This document shows positions 12,983 through 20,226 of a stretch of DNA of 20,226 nt, in pieces (position 1 is the first letter of the stretch; each line of letters starts with the position of its first letter). The notes beneath the pieces were generated by a model. That model had not been told where the DNA came from and made no database searches. It saw only the letters and a list, made by a program, of their open reading frames with translations. This DNA comes from CAMEON01 sp045645165. Its GTDB lineage: Bacteria; Bacillota; Clostridia; Oscillospirales; CAG-272. A program made the translations under genes and the position numbers. The DNA lies in the NCBI GenBank assembly GCA_045645165.1, contig JAZRIF010000155.1, positions 1-20,226 of the forward strand, in the 5' to 3' direction.

Positions 12983-15706
12983 TCAATACCCTTCAGTTTT
13001 TCCCGACAGTCTCCGCCACACCTTTCGCAAAAACTCGGCGGGAAATACCGTCAACGCCAGCAGGAACGTCACACAAAGCTCCTCTTTTGTCAGCGGTGCT
13101 GTCCGCAGAACCGCTCCGCCAATGTATACGAACAGGAGCTGCACCGTCAGCACTGCGATCATGATGAAGCAGAAGCCCTTGTTGCGGGAAAGCCCCGCAA
13201 AGATATTGAGTCTGTCCGTGCGGGTGTTGAAACAGTTGAACACCGAGGCGAAAATAAACAGAGCGAAAAAGGCCGTCAGCAAATAGATGTTATCTGTAGC
13301 CGGACGGAACCGCCCGGTGATTGTAGGAAGCTTGAGGAACAACAGACACAGCGCCACCGTAAAGCATCCCAACCAGGCAATTTCTCCGATTATGTAACGA
13401 TTCAGAATGGGTTCGTCCCGCCGTTTGGGCTTTTCCGCCATGTAGGAGGCGAGCGGCGCTTCTCCCGCAAAGGCCAATCCGCCCAGGGTGTCCATGATGA
13501 GGTTGATCCACAGCATCTGTACGACGGTCACGGGGGAATCAATGCCGATAAACGGGCAGATCATGGTCACCCCCACGGCGCAGAAATTCATGGTGAGCTG
13601 GAGGGTGATGAACTTGCGGATGGACTTGAAAATGGTACGTCCGTACAGCACCGCACGAACGATGGAGGATAGGTTATTATCTAGAATGATGATATCCCCC
13701 GCATCCTTGGCTACTTGTGTACCTGCTCCCATAGCAAAGCCAACGTCAGCCCGTTTCAACGCAGGCGCGTCGTTGATGCCGTCTCCCGTCATGCCTACCA
13801 CCAAATCGATTTGCTGGGCAATTCGTACCAAACGGCTTTTGTCACTCGGTAGCGCTCGCGCCACCACTCCCAAACGGGGCAGGATATCCTGTACCTGTAT
13901 GTCGTTCATACGGGAAAGCTCTTCGCTGTCGATCACCAGATTGACTCCTTGTCCAAGAATCCCACAGGATTCTGCAATAGAGCGGGCTGTATCCCGATTA
14001 TCCCCCGTCATCATAACCACATGGATGCCGGCCCTCCGTAGCTTTCGGACGGATTCGGGGGCTTCTTTGCGTATTTTGTCGGTGAGCAAAAGGATACACA
14101 CCAGGGTCAGCGCCCCGTAGTCTCCTCCCTCCAAACGCCTGCGGGTGGGAAGGCCTGCGTGTCCTGCGACCGATTCGGCGCAAAGGATCACCCGACCGCC
14201 CCGTTCGGTGAGTGTTCGTATTTTTTCCATAAGTGCCGCCTTGTCGAGGCTCCCCCGGGTGCCGTTGGGACGATAGGTGTCCGTGAGTCTTGCCATGAGC
14301 CGTTCGGGTGCTCCCTTGACCAAGAGCACCTCCCGTCCATCCCGTCGGATCACGGCACAGGAGGTCTTGCGGGTACTGTCAAAGGGAATACGGAACTGTG
14401 TGTCGCAGGAGGATTTGGCGTAGGGAAGCACAGCGTCCAAAAGCGCTCTGTCGGTGGCGTTTCCTCCCAACGCCTGCCGCTCACCGCTATGTCTCTGACC
14501 GATCATGGAAGAGGTATTCATTAGGCATCCTTCCGCAAAATAACCGAACAGCTTTGGTGCGCCCTTACGAAAATCCTGTGCATCTCGAAAGATATTTCCG
14601 TCCCCTGTGATGATCTTGCCGACGCTCAATTTTCCCTCAGTCAGCGTCCCCGTCTTGTCAGTAAAGAGCAGGTTCATGCTCCCCGCCGCTTCAATGCCAA
14701 CGGGCTTGCGGACCAACACCTGATCCTTCACCATCTTTTTCATGTTGGAGGACAGCACCACCGCGATCATCATGGGAAGTCCTTCGGGGACGGCTACTAC
14801 CAATACCGTCAAACCAAGGGTTAATGCATGGAAAAGTTGCTCCCACACGTATCGCCAATTAGTCAGCTTTTGCAGGATGATGCCCGTATCAAATCCGCTG
14901 TCCAGAAGGAATACACTCAGGAGGAACACTACTGCCACCAGCGCCGCTGCTACGTATCCCAGACGGCTGATTTGCCCCGCCAGCTTGGTCAAACGGATCT
15001 TGAGGGGGCTTTCTCGGGTATCCTCCTGTACTTCCTCGGAAATGCGTCCCAGGAAGGTCGAATCCCCCACCTGTGTGACCAGCATTTCCCCAGCCCCGCT
15101 TACGATGGTGCAACCGCGAAACAGGGCGCAGGCATCGGCAGGACTGCGTTCATTCCGTTCCTCTTTTTCTTTTCTCAGGGGCGTTTTCTCTACCTCGCGG
15201 CTCTCCCCTGTCATGGCGGATTGATCCACCCGAAGCTCTCCCGAAAGCAAAATTCCGTCGGCAGGGATCATCTCTCCTGCTCCTAGTACAACGATATCTC
15301 CTACGACTGTGTCAACCAAGGGGATTTCGCAGACCTCTCCAGCTGCAACTCCTCCGTTCGTTTTTCTCCGTACCCGACAGGAAATATTGGCGCATACCTC
15401 GGATAAACGGGCAAAGGCCGCCTCCGAGCCGTACTCCGACAGGGTGGAAATCAGAGTGGCCAGGCACACAGCCAATGCGATGCCCCCTGTTTCCAACCAA
15501 TCCGCCCCTTCACCCGTTAAGGAAAACAGGACGTTGATGACCAAAGCGCCCAGCAAGATCCGAATAACGGGATCCCCCAGGTTTCCAAAAAACTGACGGA
15601 AAAAGCTTTTCCGTCGTTTGACGGACAGTTGATTGCTTCCATGCTTCAGACGGGATGCTTCAACTTCGGCGGGAGTTAATGGAACGGGACGGATATACAT
15701 GGACAT
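12983..15706 (-). CDS. Calcium-translocating P-type ATPase, PMCA type
   Basis: This is a 907-aa P2-type ATPase that exports Ca2+ from the cytoplasm. Numbered from the chosen start, it has an N-terminal cation-ATPase domain (LTPAEVEASRLKHGSNQL, 10-27), the actuator TGES (166-169), PEGLP in the ion-binding helix M4 (307-311), the phosphorylation site DKTGT (Asp350) and the hinge MTGDGINDAPA. LWINLIMDTLGGLAFA in M6 carries the Asn and Asp of the PMCA site and matches plasma-membrane Ca2+ pumps better than SERCA. About ten helices are visible. I chose the ATG opposite 15706, preceded by AAGGAAGG. An in-frame ATG opposite 15814 with AGAGGA would add 36 residues unlike the family N-terminus. It is divergent from the amidohydrolase. 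Confidence 0.92.
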   Translation of the reverse strand: MSMYIRPVPLTPAEVEASRLKHGSNQLSVKRRKSFFRQFFGNLGDPVIRILLGALVINVLFSLTGEGADWLETGGIALAVCLATLISTLSEYGSEAAFARLSEVCANISCRVRRKTNGGVAAGEVCEIPLVDTVVGDIVVLGAGEMIPADGILLSGELRVDQSAMTGESREVEKTPLRKEKEERNERSPADACALFRGCTIVSGAGEMLVTQVGDSTFLGRISEEVQEDTRESPLKIRLTKLAGQISRLGYVAAALVAVVFLLSVFLLDSGFDTGIILQKLTNWRYVWEQLFHALTLGLTVLVVAVPEGLPMMIAVVLSSNMKKMVKDQVLVRKPVGIEAAGSMNLLFTDKTGTLTEGKLSVGKIITGDGNIFRDAQDFRKGAPKLFGYFAEGCLMNTSSMIGQRHSGERQALGGNATDRALLDAVLPYAKSSCDTQFRIPFDSTRKTSCAVIRRDGREVLLVKGAPERLMARLTDTYRPNGTRGSLDKAALMEKIRTLTERGGRVILCAESVAGHAGLPTRRRLEGGDYGALTLVCILLLTDKIRKEAPESVRKLRRAGIHVVMMTGDNRDTARSIAESCGILGQGVNLVIDSEELSRMNDIQVQDILPRLGVVARALPSDKSRLVRIAQQIDLVVGMTGDGINDAPALKRADVGFAMGAGTQVAKDAGDIIILDNNLSSIVRAVLYGRTIFKSIRKFITLQLTMNFCAVGVTMICPFIGIDSPVTVVQMLWINLIMDTLGGLAFAGEAPLASYMAEKPKRRDEPILNRYIIGEIAWLGCFTVALCLLFLKLPTITGRFRPATDNIYLLTAFFALFIFASVFNCFNTRTDRLNIFAGLSRNKGFCFIMIAVLTVQLLFVYIGGAVLRTAPLTKEELCVTFLLALTVFPAEFLRKVWRRLSGKTEGY

Positions 15707-15843
15707 AGCGGTACCTTCCTTTGCATAGCTTGTTCGGCTTGTCTCGGTCAAGTGTATGCGCGGGAGCGGTGAGGAATGACATGGATTTGACTCTGCAATT
15801 TCCTGTTTGTTCATAAAATCCTCTAATAATTACCGAAAAAATG

Positions 15844-15852
15844 TGCTATACT
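15844..15852 (+). promoter_or_regulatory. Extended -10 promoter of the amidohydrolase gene
   Basis: TGC-TATACT at 15844-15852 is an extended -10 element 33 bases before the amidohydrolase ATG. The -35 region near 15824-15829 (TAATAA) is poor. It lies in the short gap between divergent genes, beside the longer alternative start of the ATPase. Confidence 0.6.
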
Positions 15853-15884
15853 ACTGCCAAATAAGCCACTCGAGGAGTTCTTCC

Positions 15885-16721
15885 ATGTCCGCAATCATTG
15901 ATTTCCATACCCATGCCTTTCCCGATAAGCTCGCGCCCCGTGCCATCGCTCAACTCACCATCAATGCCGCCGCCAGCGGTTACATGCCCTTGACAGACGG
16001 CACGATAAACGATCTGATGGCCTCTATGGACAAGGCAGGCATCACCCGCTCGGTGGTCTGCAATATTGCCACCAATGCCCATCAGATGCAAAAGGTCAAT
16101 GATTTTGCCATTGCTACAGCCCAGAATCCCCGCTTGATCCCCCTGGGGTCTTTGCATCCGGATGCTACGGCAGAGGAAATGGACGTGGAGCTTGACCGCC
16201 TCGCCACCGCAGGTCTGGCAGGGATCAAAATACATCCCGATTACGTGCACGTGGAGATTGACTCGCCTGCTTTTGATCCGATTTTAGCCCGCTGTGAGGC
16301 TCGCGGTATGCTGGTAGTGACTCACGCGGGCTTTGATCCCCTCGAACCCAACCACATGCATTGTACCCCTGATATGGTACTCCGTGTCATGGAGCGTCAC
16401 CCTGCCCTCAAACTGGTGGTCGCTCACACGGGCGGCTTCGACTGCGAGAGGGAAGTGCTGGAAAAGCTCTGCGGTACCAAGGTTTATCTGGACACGTCTC
16501 TTTCGGCGATCCGGCGTGCCAAGAACGCCGCAAGGGGGGAGATCTGCGCCGACATCCTGCGGGCCCACGACCCCGACCGCATTCTTTTCGCCACCGATAC
16601 CCCCTGGTCGGATCCTGCAGCCGAGATCGCCTTCGTGCTCAGCGCGGGGCTGCCCGAGGAGGACACCCAAAGGATTCTCCACGGGAATGCAGAGCGATTG
16701 CTGGCATCCTGTATGCAATGA
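15885..16721 (+). CDS. Amidohydrolase family protein (Amidohydrolase_2/ACMSD-like)
   Basis: This 278-aa metal-dependent TIM-barrel hydrolase is probably cytoplasmic. Metal and catalytic residues of the superfamily are visible in order: His8-x-His10 in IDFHTHAFP, His117 in GIKIHPDY, His147 in VVTHAGF, His181 in VVAHTGG, and Asp238 in FATDTPWS. The spacing fits PF04909, which includes ACMSD-type decarboxylases and lactone or amide hydrolases; the substrate is not readable. The ATG at 15885 is preceded by GAGGAG (about 15872-15877); the open frame runs 78 bases further upstream without a ribosome site. A 43-codon ORF follows 29 bases later, perhaps on the same transcript. Confidence 0.88.
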   Translation: MSAIIDFHTHAFPDKLAPRAIAQLTINAAASGYMPLTDGTINDLMASMDKAGITRSVVCNIATNAHQMQKVNDFAIATAQNPRLIPLGSLHPDATAEEMDVELDRLATAGLAGIKIHPDYVHVEIDSPAFDPILARCEARGMLVVTHAGFDPLEPNHMHCTPDMVLRVMERHPALKLVVAHTGGFDCEREVLEKLCGTKVYLDTSLSAIRRAKNAARGEICADILRAHDPDRILFATDTPWSDPAAEIAFVLSAGLPEEDTQRILHGNAERLLASCMQ

Positions 16722-16750
16722 GAAAAACAGGTTGAAAGGTGTAAGACGAA

Positions 16751-16882
16751 ATGAAGATCTACATTGAGAACGCCTCCGAAACCGAAGAACTCCTGTTTTT
16801 GATGAAAGGCTTTCGTCACGACGTGTTCGTGGAGGTAGACGGAGAGCGGTATATCGTGAGGTTGGATGGAGGGGCAGTGTGA
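16751..16882 (+). CDS. Possible 43-aa small protein
   Basis: This short frame starts with MKIYIENASETEELLFLMKG and ends ERYIVRLDGGAV. The ribosome site GAAAGGTG (16734-16741) is 9 bases upstream of the ATG. The pattern suggests a short beta strand, a helix (SETEELLFLMKGF) and a beta hairpin (DVFVEVDGERYIVRL), a plausible miniature fold rather than random sequence. It follows the amidohydrolase by 29 bases and precedes a terminator hairpin by about 40. I do not recognise a family. Confidence 0.55.
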   Translation: MKIYIENASETEELLFLMKGFRHDVFVEVDGERYIVRLDGGAV

Positions 16883-16924
16883 GAAAAGAAGATATGGTCG
16901 AGATTCATATATAGTTAAAGCTTA

Positions 16925-16954
16925 CCCGCGGAGCAATTTGTCCCGCGGGCTTTT
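16925..16954 (+). terminator. Terminator of the amidohydrolase/small-ORF transcript
   Basis: CCCGCGG (16925-16931) pairs with CCGCGGG (16943-16949) over an 11-base loop, followed by C-TTTT. Upstream AAAG can extend the stem past a bulge. It lies about 40 bases after the small ORF stop. Confidence 0.75.
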
Positions 16955-17021
16955 CATATTCTTCGGCATATTCGTACATACTGATAGCGTAACCATAGAA
17001 AAATGCCCATAAGGAGCCCCT

Positions 17022-18209
17022 ATGCCCAACGTATTCGATTATCTGGAATGGCGGGGAGACCTGTCCTTCGCGCAGTCTTCCGTAAACGAGGTGGACAGCC
17101 TGATCTTTTGCCTGCTCTCCTACGTAGACTTGGACGGCATCGTCCCTGCCGACCCGAAAAAGGGAAGGATCACCGTCCGTGCCGCCGCTGCCGAGTACTT
17201 CTTTACCCACGATACCACCCCCGTCCGTCCGTTGGGGCTCATGGTTCCCGCCGATATACTCACCCTCTTTCGCCGCATGGCCAAGTATCCCCGTTTCCGC
17301 GATCTGGAACTGACGGGCTACGTCAACGAGGTCAGCGAGGAGCGGGGAATGCAGTTTTCGGCTCTGACGGTACGCATTCCGGGGGAGCAGCTGTTCGTAG
17401 CCTTTCGCGGCACCGACGATACCATCGTGGGCTGGCGGGAGGACTTCAACCTCTCCCACATGGAGGAGGTGCCCTCCCAGCGCATGGCGGCGGAGTATTT
17501 GAATCGGTTGGATATGACTCCGGATACGGCTCTGTACGTGGGAGGACACTCCAAAGGGGGCAACCTGGCGGTATGGGGCGCCGTCCACGCCGAAGAGGAG
17601 GTGCGCCGTCATATGGCCGCCGTATATTCCCACGATGGACCCGGGTTCAGCGAGGGAACGGTGCAGTCGGACGCCTACCGCGCTCTTTCGGATCGCATCC
17701 GCATCCTGCTTCCGGACGACTCCTTGGTGGGGCTTCTTCTGGAACACGACGAGGCGTATTCCATTGTCAAAAGCAACCGCAAGGGGTTGTTTCAGCACGA
17801 CGGCCTTTCCTGGGAGGTGCTGGGCGGACGTTTCCTGCGGGCGGATACCTTGTCGCCCCGCGGTATCCATACCGATACCGTCATCCGCGATCACATTCAG
17901 GGCATGACAAAGGAGGAGCGACGGGATCTGATCGAGATCATTTTCAATCTGCTGGAATCTACGGGGGCCAAAACTCTGTCCGAGCTTCACGCCAACCCGG
18001 GGAAAACCGTTCTATCCATGATCAAGGCCTACCGCGAGCTTCCGCCGGAATCCCAGAGAACCGCTTCGTTTTTGTGGGATAAGCTGGTGAGCCGCAAAGT
18101 GACGGGAGTGAGTCATTCCTCAAAAAAGACGGCTGTTGAGCATCCCAAAAAGCCCAAACAGAGGAAAGGACGGGCTCGCATATCCTTTTTCCCGCTTTTG
18201 TTGCCGTAA
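17022..18209 (+). CDS. DUF2974/Mbeg1-like lipase-fold protein
   Basis: This 395-aa alpha/beta-hydrolase-like protein belongs to the DUF2974 (Mbeg1-like) family of Bacillota. The opening VFDYLEWRGDLSF is characteristic. It shows a lipase_3-like core: LFVAFRGTDDTIVGWREDFN (about 124-143), then the nucleophile elbow GGHSKGGNLA with Ser177, and SHDGPGF as a further conserved strand. No signal peptide is seen, so it is probably cytoplasmic despite the lipase-like fold; the substrate is unknown. The C-terminal tail (from about 360) is Lys/Arg/Ser-rich and low in complexity, ending with a hydrophobic ISFFPLLLP. An AAGGAG ribosome site (17011-17016) supports the ATG. It is probably a single-gene unit between a terminator and the leuS promoter. 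Confidence 0.88.
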   Translation: MPNVFDYLEWRGDLSFAQSSVNEVDSLIFCLLSYVDLDGIVPADPKKGRITVRAAAAEYFFTHDTTPVRPLGLMVPADILTLFRRMAKYPRFRDLELTGYVNEVSEERGMQFSALTVRIPGEQLFVAFRGTDDTIVGWREDFNLSHMEEVPSQRMAAEYLNRLDMTPDTALYVGGHSKGGNLAVWGAVHAEEEVRRHMAAVYSHDGPGFSEGTVQSDAYRALSDRIRILLPDDSLVGLLLEHDEAYSIVKSNRKGLFQHDGLSWEVLGGRFLRADTLSPRGIHTDTVIRDHIQGMTKEERRDLIEIIFNLLESTGAKTLSELHANPGKTVLSMIKAYRELPPESQRTASFLWDKLVSRKVTGVSHSSKKTAVEHPKKPKQRKGRARISFFPLLLP

Positions 18210-18244
18210 ATGCAGGATTTCGGAAGAATTTTTTCAAAATCCAC

Positions 18245-18273
18245 TTGACAATTTTCTTGTTTCGTACTATAAT
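18245..18273 (+). promoter_or_regulatory. Sigma-A promoter of the leuS T-box transcript
   Basis: TTGACA (18245-18250), a 17-base spacer and TATAAT (18268-18273). Both boxes match consensus perfectly. Transcription should start near 18280, giving a leader of about 280 bases. Confidence 0.93.
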
Positions 18274-18280
18274 ATATCCT

Positions 18281-18530
18281 GTATTTGCAATGAAACGCGA
18301 AGACGGGGAATGATCCCGATAAACCCTTCCAGAGAGCCGTGGGTCGGTGTGACACGGCAGGGGAAACGGCTATCTCTCACCCCCAAGCGGCCTTTCTGAG
18401 ACGGCGTACGCCATGTAGGGAAGGACGGCTCCCTCCGTTATGGGGTCATAAGCGGGCGTGGTGGAATCACTGCGTCAAGCAGAGTGGTACCGCGGAAATA
18501 TCCGTCTCTGTCATACAGGGACGGTTTTTT
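18281..18530 (+). ncRNA. T-box riboswitch leader (tRNA-Leu sensing)
   Basis: This leader binds tRNA-Leu and lets leuS be transcribed when the tRNA is uncharged. The T-box motif AGAGTGGTACCGCGG is at 18481-18495. Upstream, the Stem I landmark AGAGAGCC (18331-18338) is followed by a GCCGTG/CACGGC hairpin around GGTCGGTGTGA. A Leu codon CTC occurs at 18374-18376 and again at 18376-18378 in the specifier region; the second is followed by A, the usual base there. The leader ends in an intrinsic terminator, CCGTCTCTG/CAGGGACGG (18502-18510 and 18516-18524), with six Ts at 18525-18530. The T-box side can form the competing antiterminator. Confidence 0.93.
18502..18530 (+). terminator. T-box-controlled terminator before leuS
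   Basis: A 9-bp stem with one wobble pair and a TCATA loop, followed by six Ts. This is the OFF state of the T-box switch, 32 bases before the leuS ATG. Confidence 0.92.
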
Positions 18531-18562
18531 ATTTTGAAAATATAACTTGAAAGGATATAACC

Positions 18563-20226
18563 ATGAAGTACGATTTTTCCGCCATTGAATCCAAATGGCA
18601 AGCAAAGTGGGACGAGGCTAAGATCTTCTGCGCTGAGGATCATTCCGACAAGCCCAAGTTCTACGGCCTGGTCGAGTTCCCCTACCCCTCGGGCGTAGGT
18701 ATGCACGTGGGTCACATCAAGGCCTACTCGGGTCTGGAGGTCATTGGCCGCAAGAGACGCATGCAGGGCTACAACGTCCTGTTCCCTATCGGCTTTGACG
18801 CCTTCGGTCTCCCCACCGAGAACTCCGCCATCAAGACGGGCATCCATCCCCGCCAGCTCACCGACAGAAACATCGAGAAGTTTTCCAGCCAGCTTCGCCG
18901 CGTAGGCTTCTCCTTCGGCTGGGATCGCGTCATCGATACCACCGAGGAGGACTACTACAAGTGGACCCAGTTCATCTTCCTGAAGATGTTCGAGAAGGGG
19001 CTGGCATTCCGTGACACCGCCATGGTTAACTACTGCCCTCACTGCAAGGTGGTGCTCTCCAACGAGGACTCCCAGGGCGGTAAGTGCGATATCTGCCACT
19101 CCGATATCATCCAGAAGTCCAAGGACGTCTGGTATCTCCGCATCACCGAGTACGCCGACAAGCTCCTGCAGGGTCTGGAGGGCGTGGATTACCTGCCCAA
19201 CATCAAGATGCAGCAGGTCAACTGGATCGGTAAGTCCCGCGGCGCCTTCGTCAATTTCGGTCTGACCGATACCGACGAGACCCTCCGCATCTACACCACC
19301 CGCCCCGACACCCTCTTCGGCGTGACCTTCATGGTCATCGCCCCCGAGCATCCCATCATCGAGAAGATGAAGGATCGCATCGAGAACATGGCCGAGGTGG
19401 AGGCTTACCAGACCGAGTGCACCAAGAAGACCGAGTTCGAGCGCACCCAGCTGGTCAAGGATAAGACCGGTGTTTGCCTCAAGGGTCTGAAGGGAATCAA
19501 CCCCGTCAACGGTAAGGAGATCCCCATCTACATCGCCGACTACGTCATGATGGGCTACGGTACGGGCGCTATCATGGCCGTTCCCGCCCACGACGAGCGT
19601 GACTATGATTTCGCCAAGAAGTTCGGCATCGACATCATCGAGGTCATCAAGGGTGGTAACATCGAGGAAGCCGCCTACACCGGCGACGGCCCCATGGTCA
19701 ACTCCGACTTCCTGAACGCCTACGACAACAAGGCCGACTCCATCGCCGCCATGATCGAGTGGCTGGGCGAGAAGGGCATCGGCGAGGGCGGTGTCCAGTT
19801 CAAGATGAAGGACTGGGCCTTCAACCGCCAGAGATACTGGGGTGAGCCCATCCCGATCGTCCATTGCCCCTGCTGCGGCATGGTGCCCGTCCCCTACGAG
19901 GATCTGCCCCTGCGCCTGCCCCCCGTCAGCGAGTTTGAGCCCGGTCAGGGCGGTGAGTCCCCTCTGGCCAAGCTGGACTATTTCGTGAACTGCAAGTGCC
20001 CCAAGTGCGGCGGCGACGCCAAGCGGGAGACCGACACCATGCCCCAGTGGGCAGGCTCCTCCTGGTACTTCCTCCGCTACATCGACCCCAAGAACGGGGA
20101 AGCACTGGCCGATATGGACAAGCTCCGCTACTGGATGCCCGTTGACTGGTACAACGGCGGTATGGAGCACGTCACCCGCCACCTGATCTACTCCCGCTTC
20201 TGGCACCACTTCCTCTACGATCTGGG
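18563..20226 (+). CDS. leuS: Leucyl-tRNA synthetase (3' end outside the window)
   Basis: LeuRS charges tRNA-Leu with leucine and edits mischarged products. The frame is open from the ATG at 18563, after a GAAAGGA ribosome site, to the window end: 554 codons of the usual 800-860. Visible marks are FPYPSGVGMHVGH with the HIGH-like motif at 48-51, a zinc-knuckle-like set of cysteines near 158, 161, 175 and 178, the CP1 editing domain with TTRPDTLFGVTF (about 245-256) and GYGTGAIMAVPAHDERDYDFA, and the second class I segment WAFNRQRYWGEPIPI near the window end. The KMSKS loop should lie beyond the window. Codon use is strongly C-ending. Control is by the T-box leader directly upstream. Confidence 0.97.
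   Translation, partial: MKYDFSAIESKWQAKWDEAKIFCAEDHSDKPKFYGLVEFPYPSGVGMHVGHIKAYSGLEVIGRKRRMQGYNVLFPIGFDAFGLPTENSAIKTGIHPRQLTDRNIEKFSSQLRRVGFSFGWDRVIDTTEEDYYKWTQFIFLKMFEKGLAFRDTAMVNYCPHCKVVLSNEDSQGGKCDICHSDIIQKSKDVWYLRITEYADKLLQGLEGVDYLPNIKMQQVNWIGKSRGAFVNFGLTDTDETLRIYTTRPDTLFGVTFMVIAPEHPIIEKMKDRIENMAEVEAYQTECTKKTEFERTQLVKDKTGVCLKGLKGINPVNGKEIPIYIADYVMMGYGTGAIMAVPAHDERDYDFAKKFGIDIIEVIKGGNIEEAAYTGDGPMVNSDFLNAYDNKADSIAAMIEWLGEKGIGEGGVQFKMKDWAFNRQRYWGEPIPIVHCPCCGMVPVPYEDLPLRLPPVSEFEPGQGGESPLAKLDYFVNCKCPKCGGDAKRETDTMPQWAGSSWYFLRYIDPKNGEALADMDKLRYWMPVDWYNGGMEHVTRHLIYSRFWHHFLYDL

Noticed and set aside
16905..17990. 361-codon minus-strand frame and a 359-codon plus-strand frame over the DUF2974 gene
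   Set aside because: Both are shadows; only the frame starting at 17022 has the family opening, the GHSKGG elbow and a ribosome site.
18467..20209. 580-codon open frame on the minus strand across leuS
   Set aside because: It is an antisense shadow of leuS, caused by strongly C-ending codons; its product is low-complexity (Gly/Val/Asp/His/Leu) and has no recognisable domain.

Overview
The window looks like chromosomal DNA of a Gram-positive anaerobe of the class Clostridia (Bacillota), probably a gut lineage near Oscillospirales. The evidence is strong purine-rich Shine-Dalgarno sites before almost every gene, clean sigma-A promoters (TTGACA-17-TATAAT), a leucine-type T-box leader before leuS, and families typical of Clostridia (DUF4317, DUF2974/Mbeg1-like, a TIGR04086-like membrane protein beside yajC). 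The housekeeping genes tgt, yajC and leuS use mostly C-ending codons; several accessory genes are visibly more AT-rich. This placement is inference from gene content; no rRNA or other marker is present.

Layout. (1) Positions 1-4910, plus strand: the 3' part of tgt, a GC-rich hairpin, a HAD phosphatase translationally coupled to a membrane protein of unknown function, an alpha/beta-hydrolase, then yajC behind its own promoter. Next come a block of stacked inverted repeats that looks like a dispersed intergenic element, a four-TM membrane protein, a 67-aa hypothetical protein, and luxS with its own promoter and a strong terminator. (2) Positions 5200-9597, plus strand: a probable operon of a large FtsX-type ABC permease, its ATPase and a DUF4317 protein, ending at a hairpin shared with the convergent operon. 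(3) Positions 9637-15706, minus strand: a P-type Ca2+-ATPase of PMCA type, a 105-aa conserved-looking protein, a beta-lactamase-fold serine hydrolase, then a tightly coupled trio of ECF sigma factor, single-pass anti-sigma-like protein and three-TM membrane protein. (4) Positions 15885 to the end, plus strand: an amidohydrolase, a 43-codon small ORF, a DUF2974 lipase-like protein, then the T-box leader and the first two thirds of leuS.

How the parts work together: tgt (queuosine/tRNA modification), leuS with its T-box (translation, sensing uncharged tRNA-Leu), yajC (Sec translocon accessory) and luxS (activated methyl cycle, AI-2) are core housekeeping genes. The ABC/DUF4317 operon and the sigma/anti-sigma/membrane-protein trio are the two most system-like accessory units. 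They converge on a shared terminator. I see no CRISPR array, tRNA, rRNA, transposase or phage gene. No wholly new system is proved by sequence alone; the best candidates are the sigma trio and the ABC-DUF4317 pairing.
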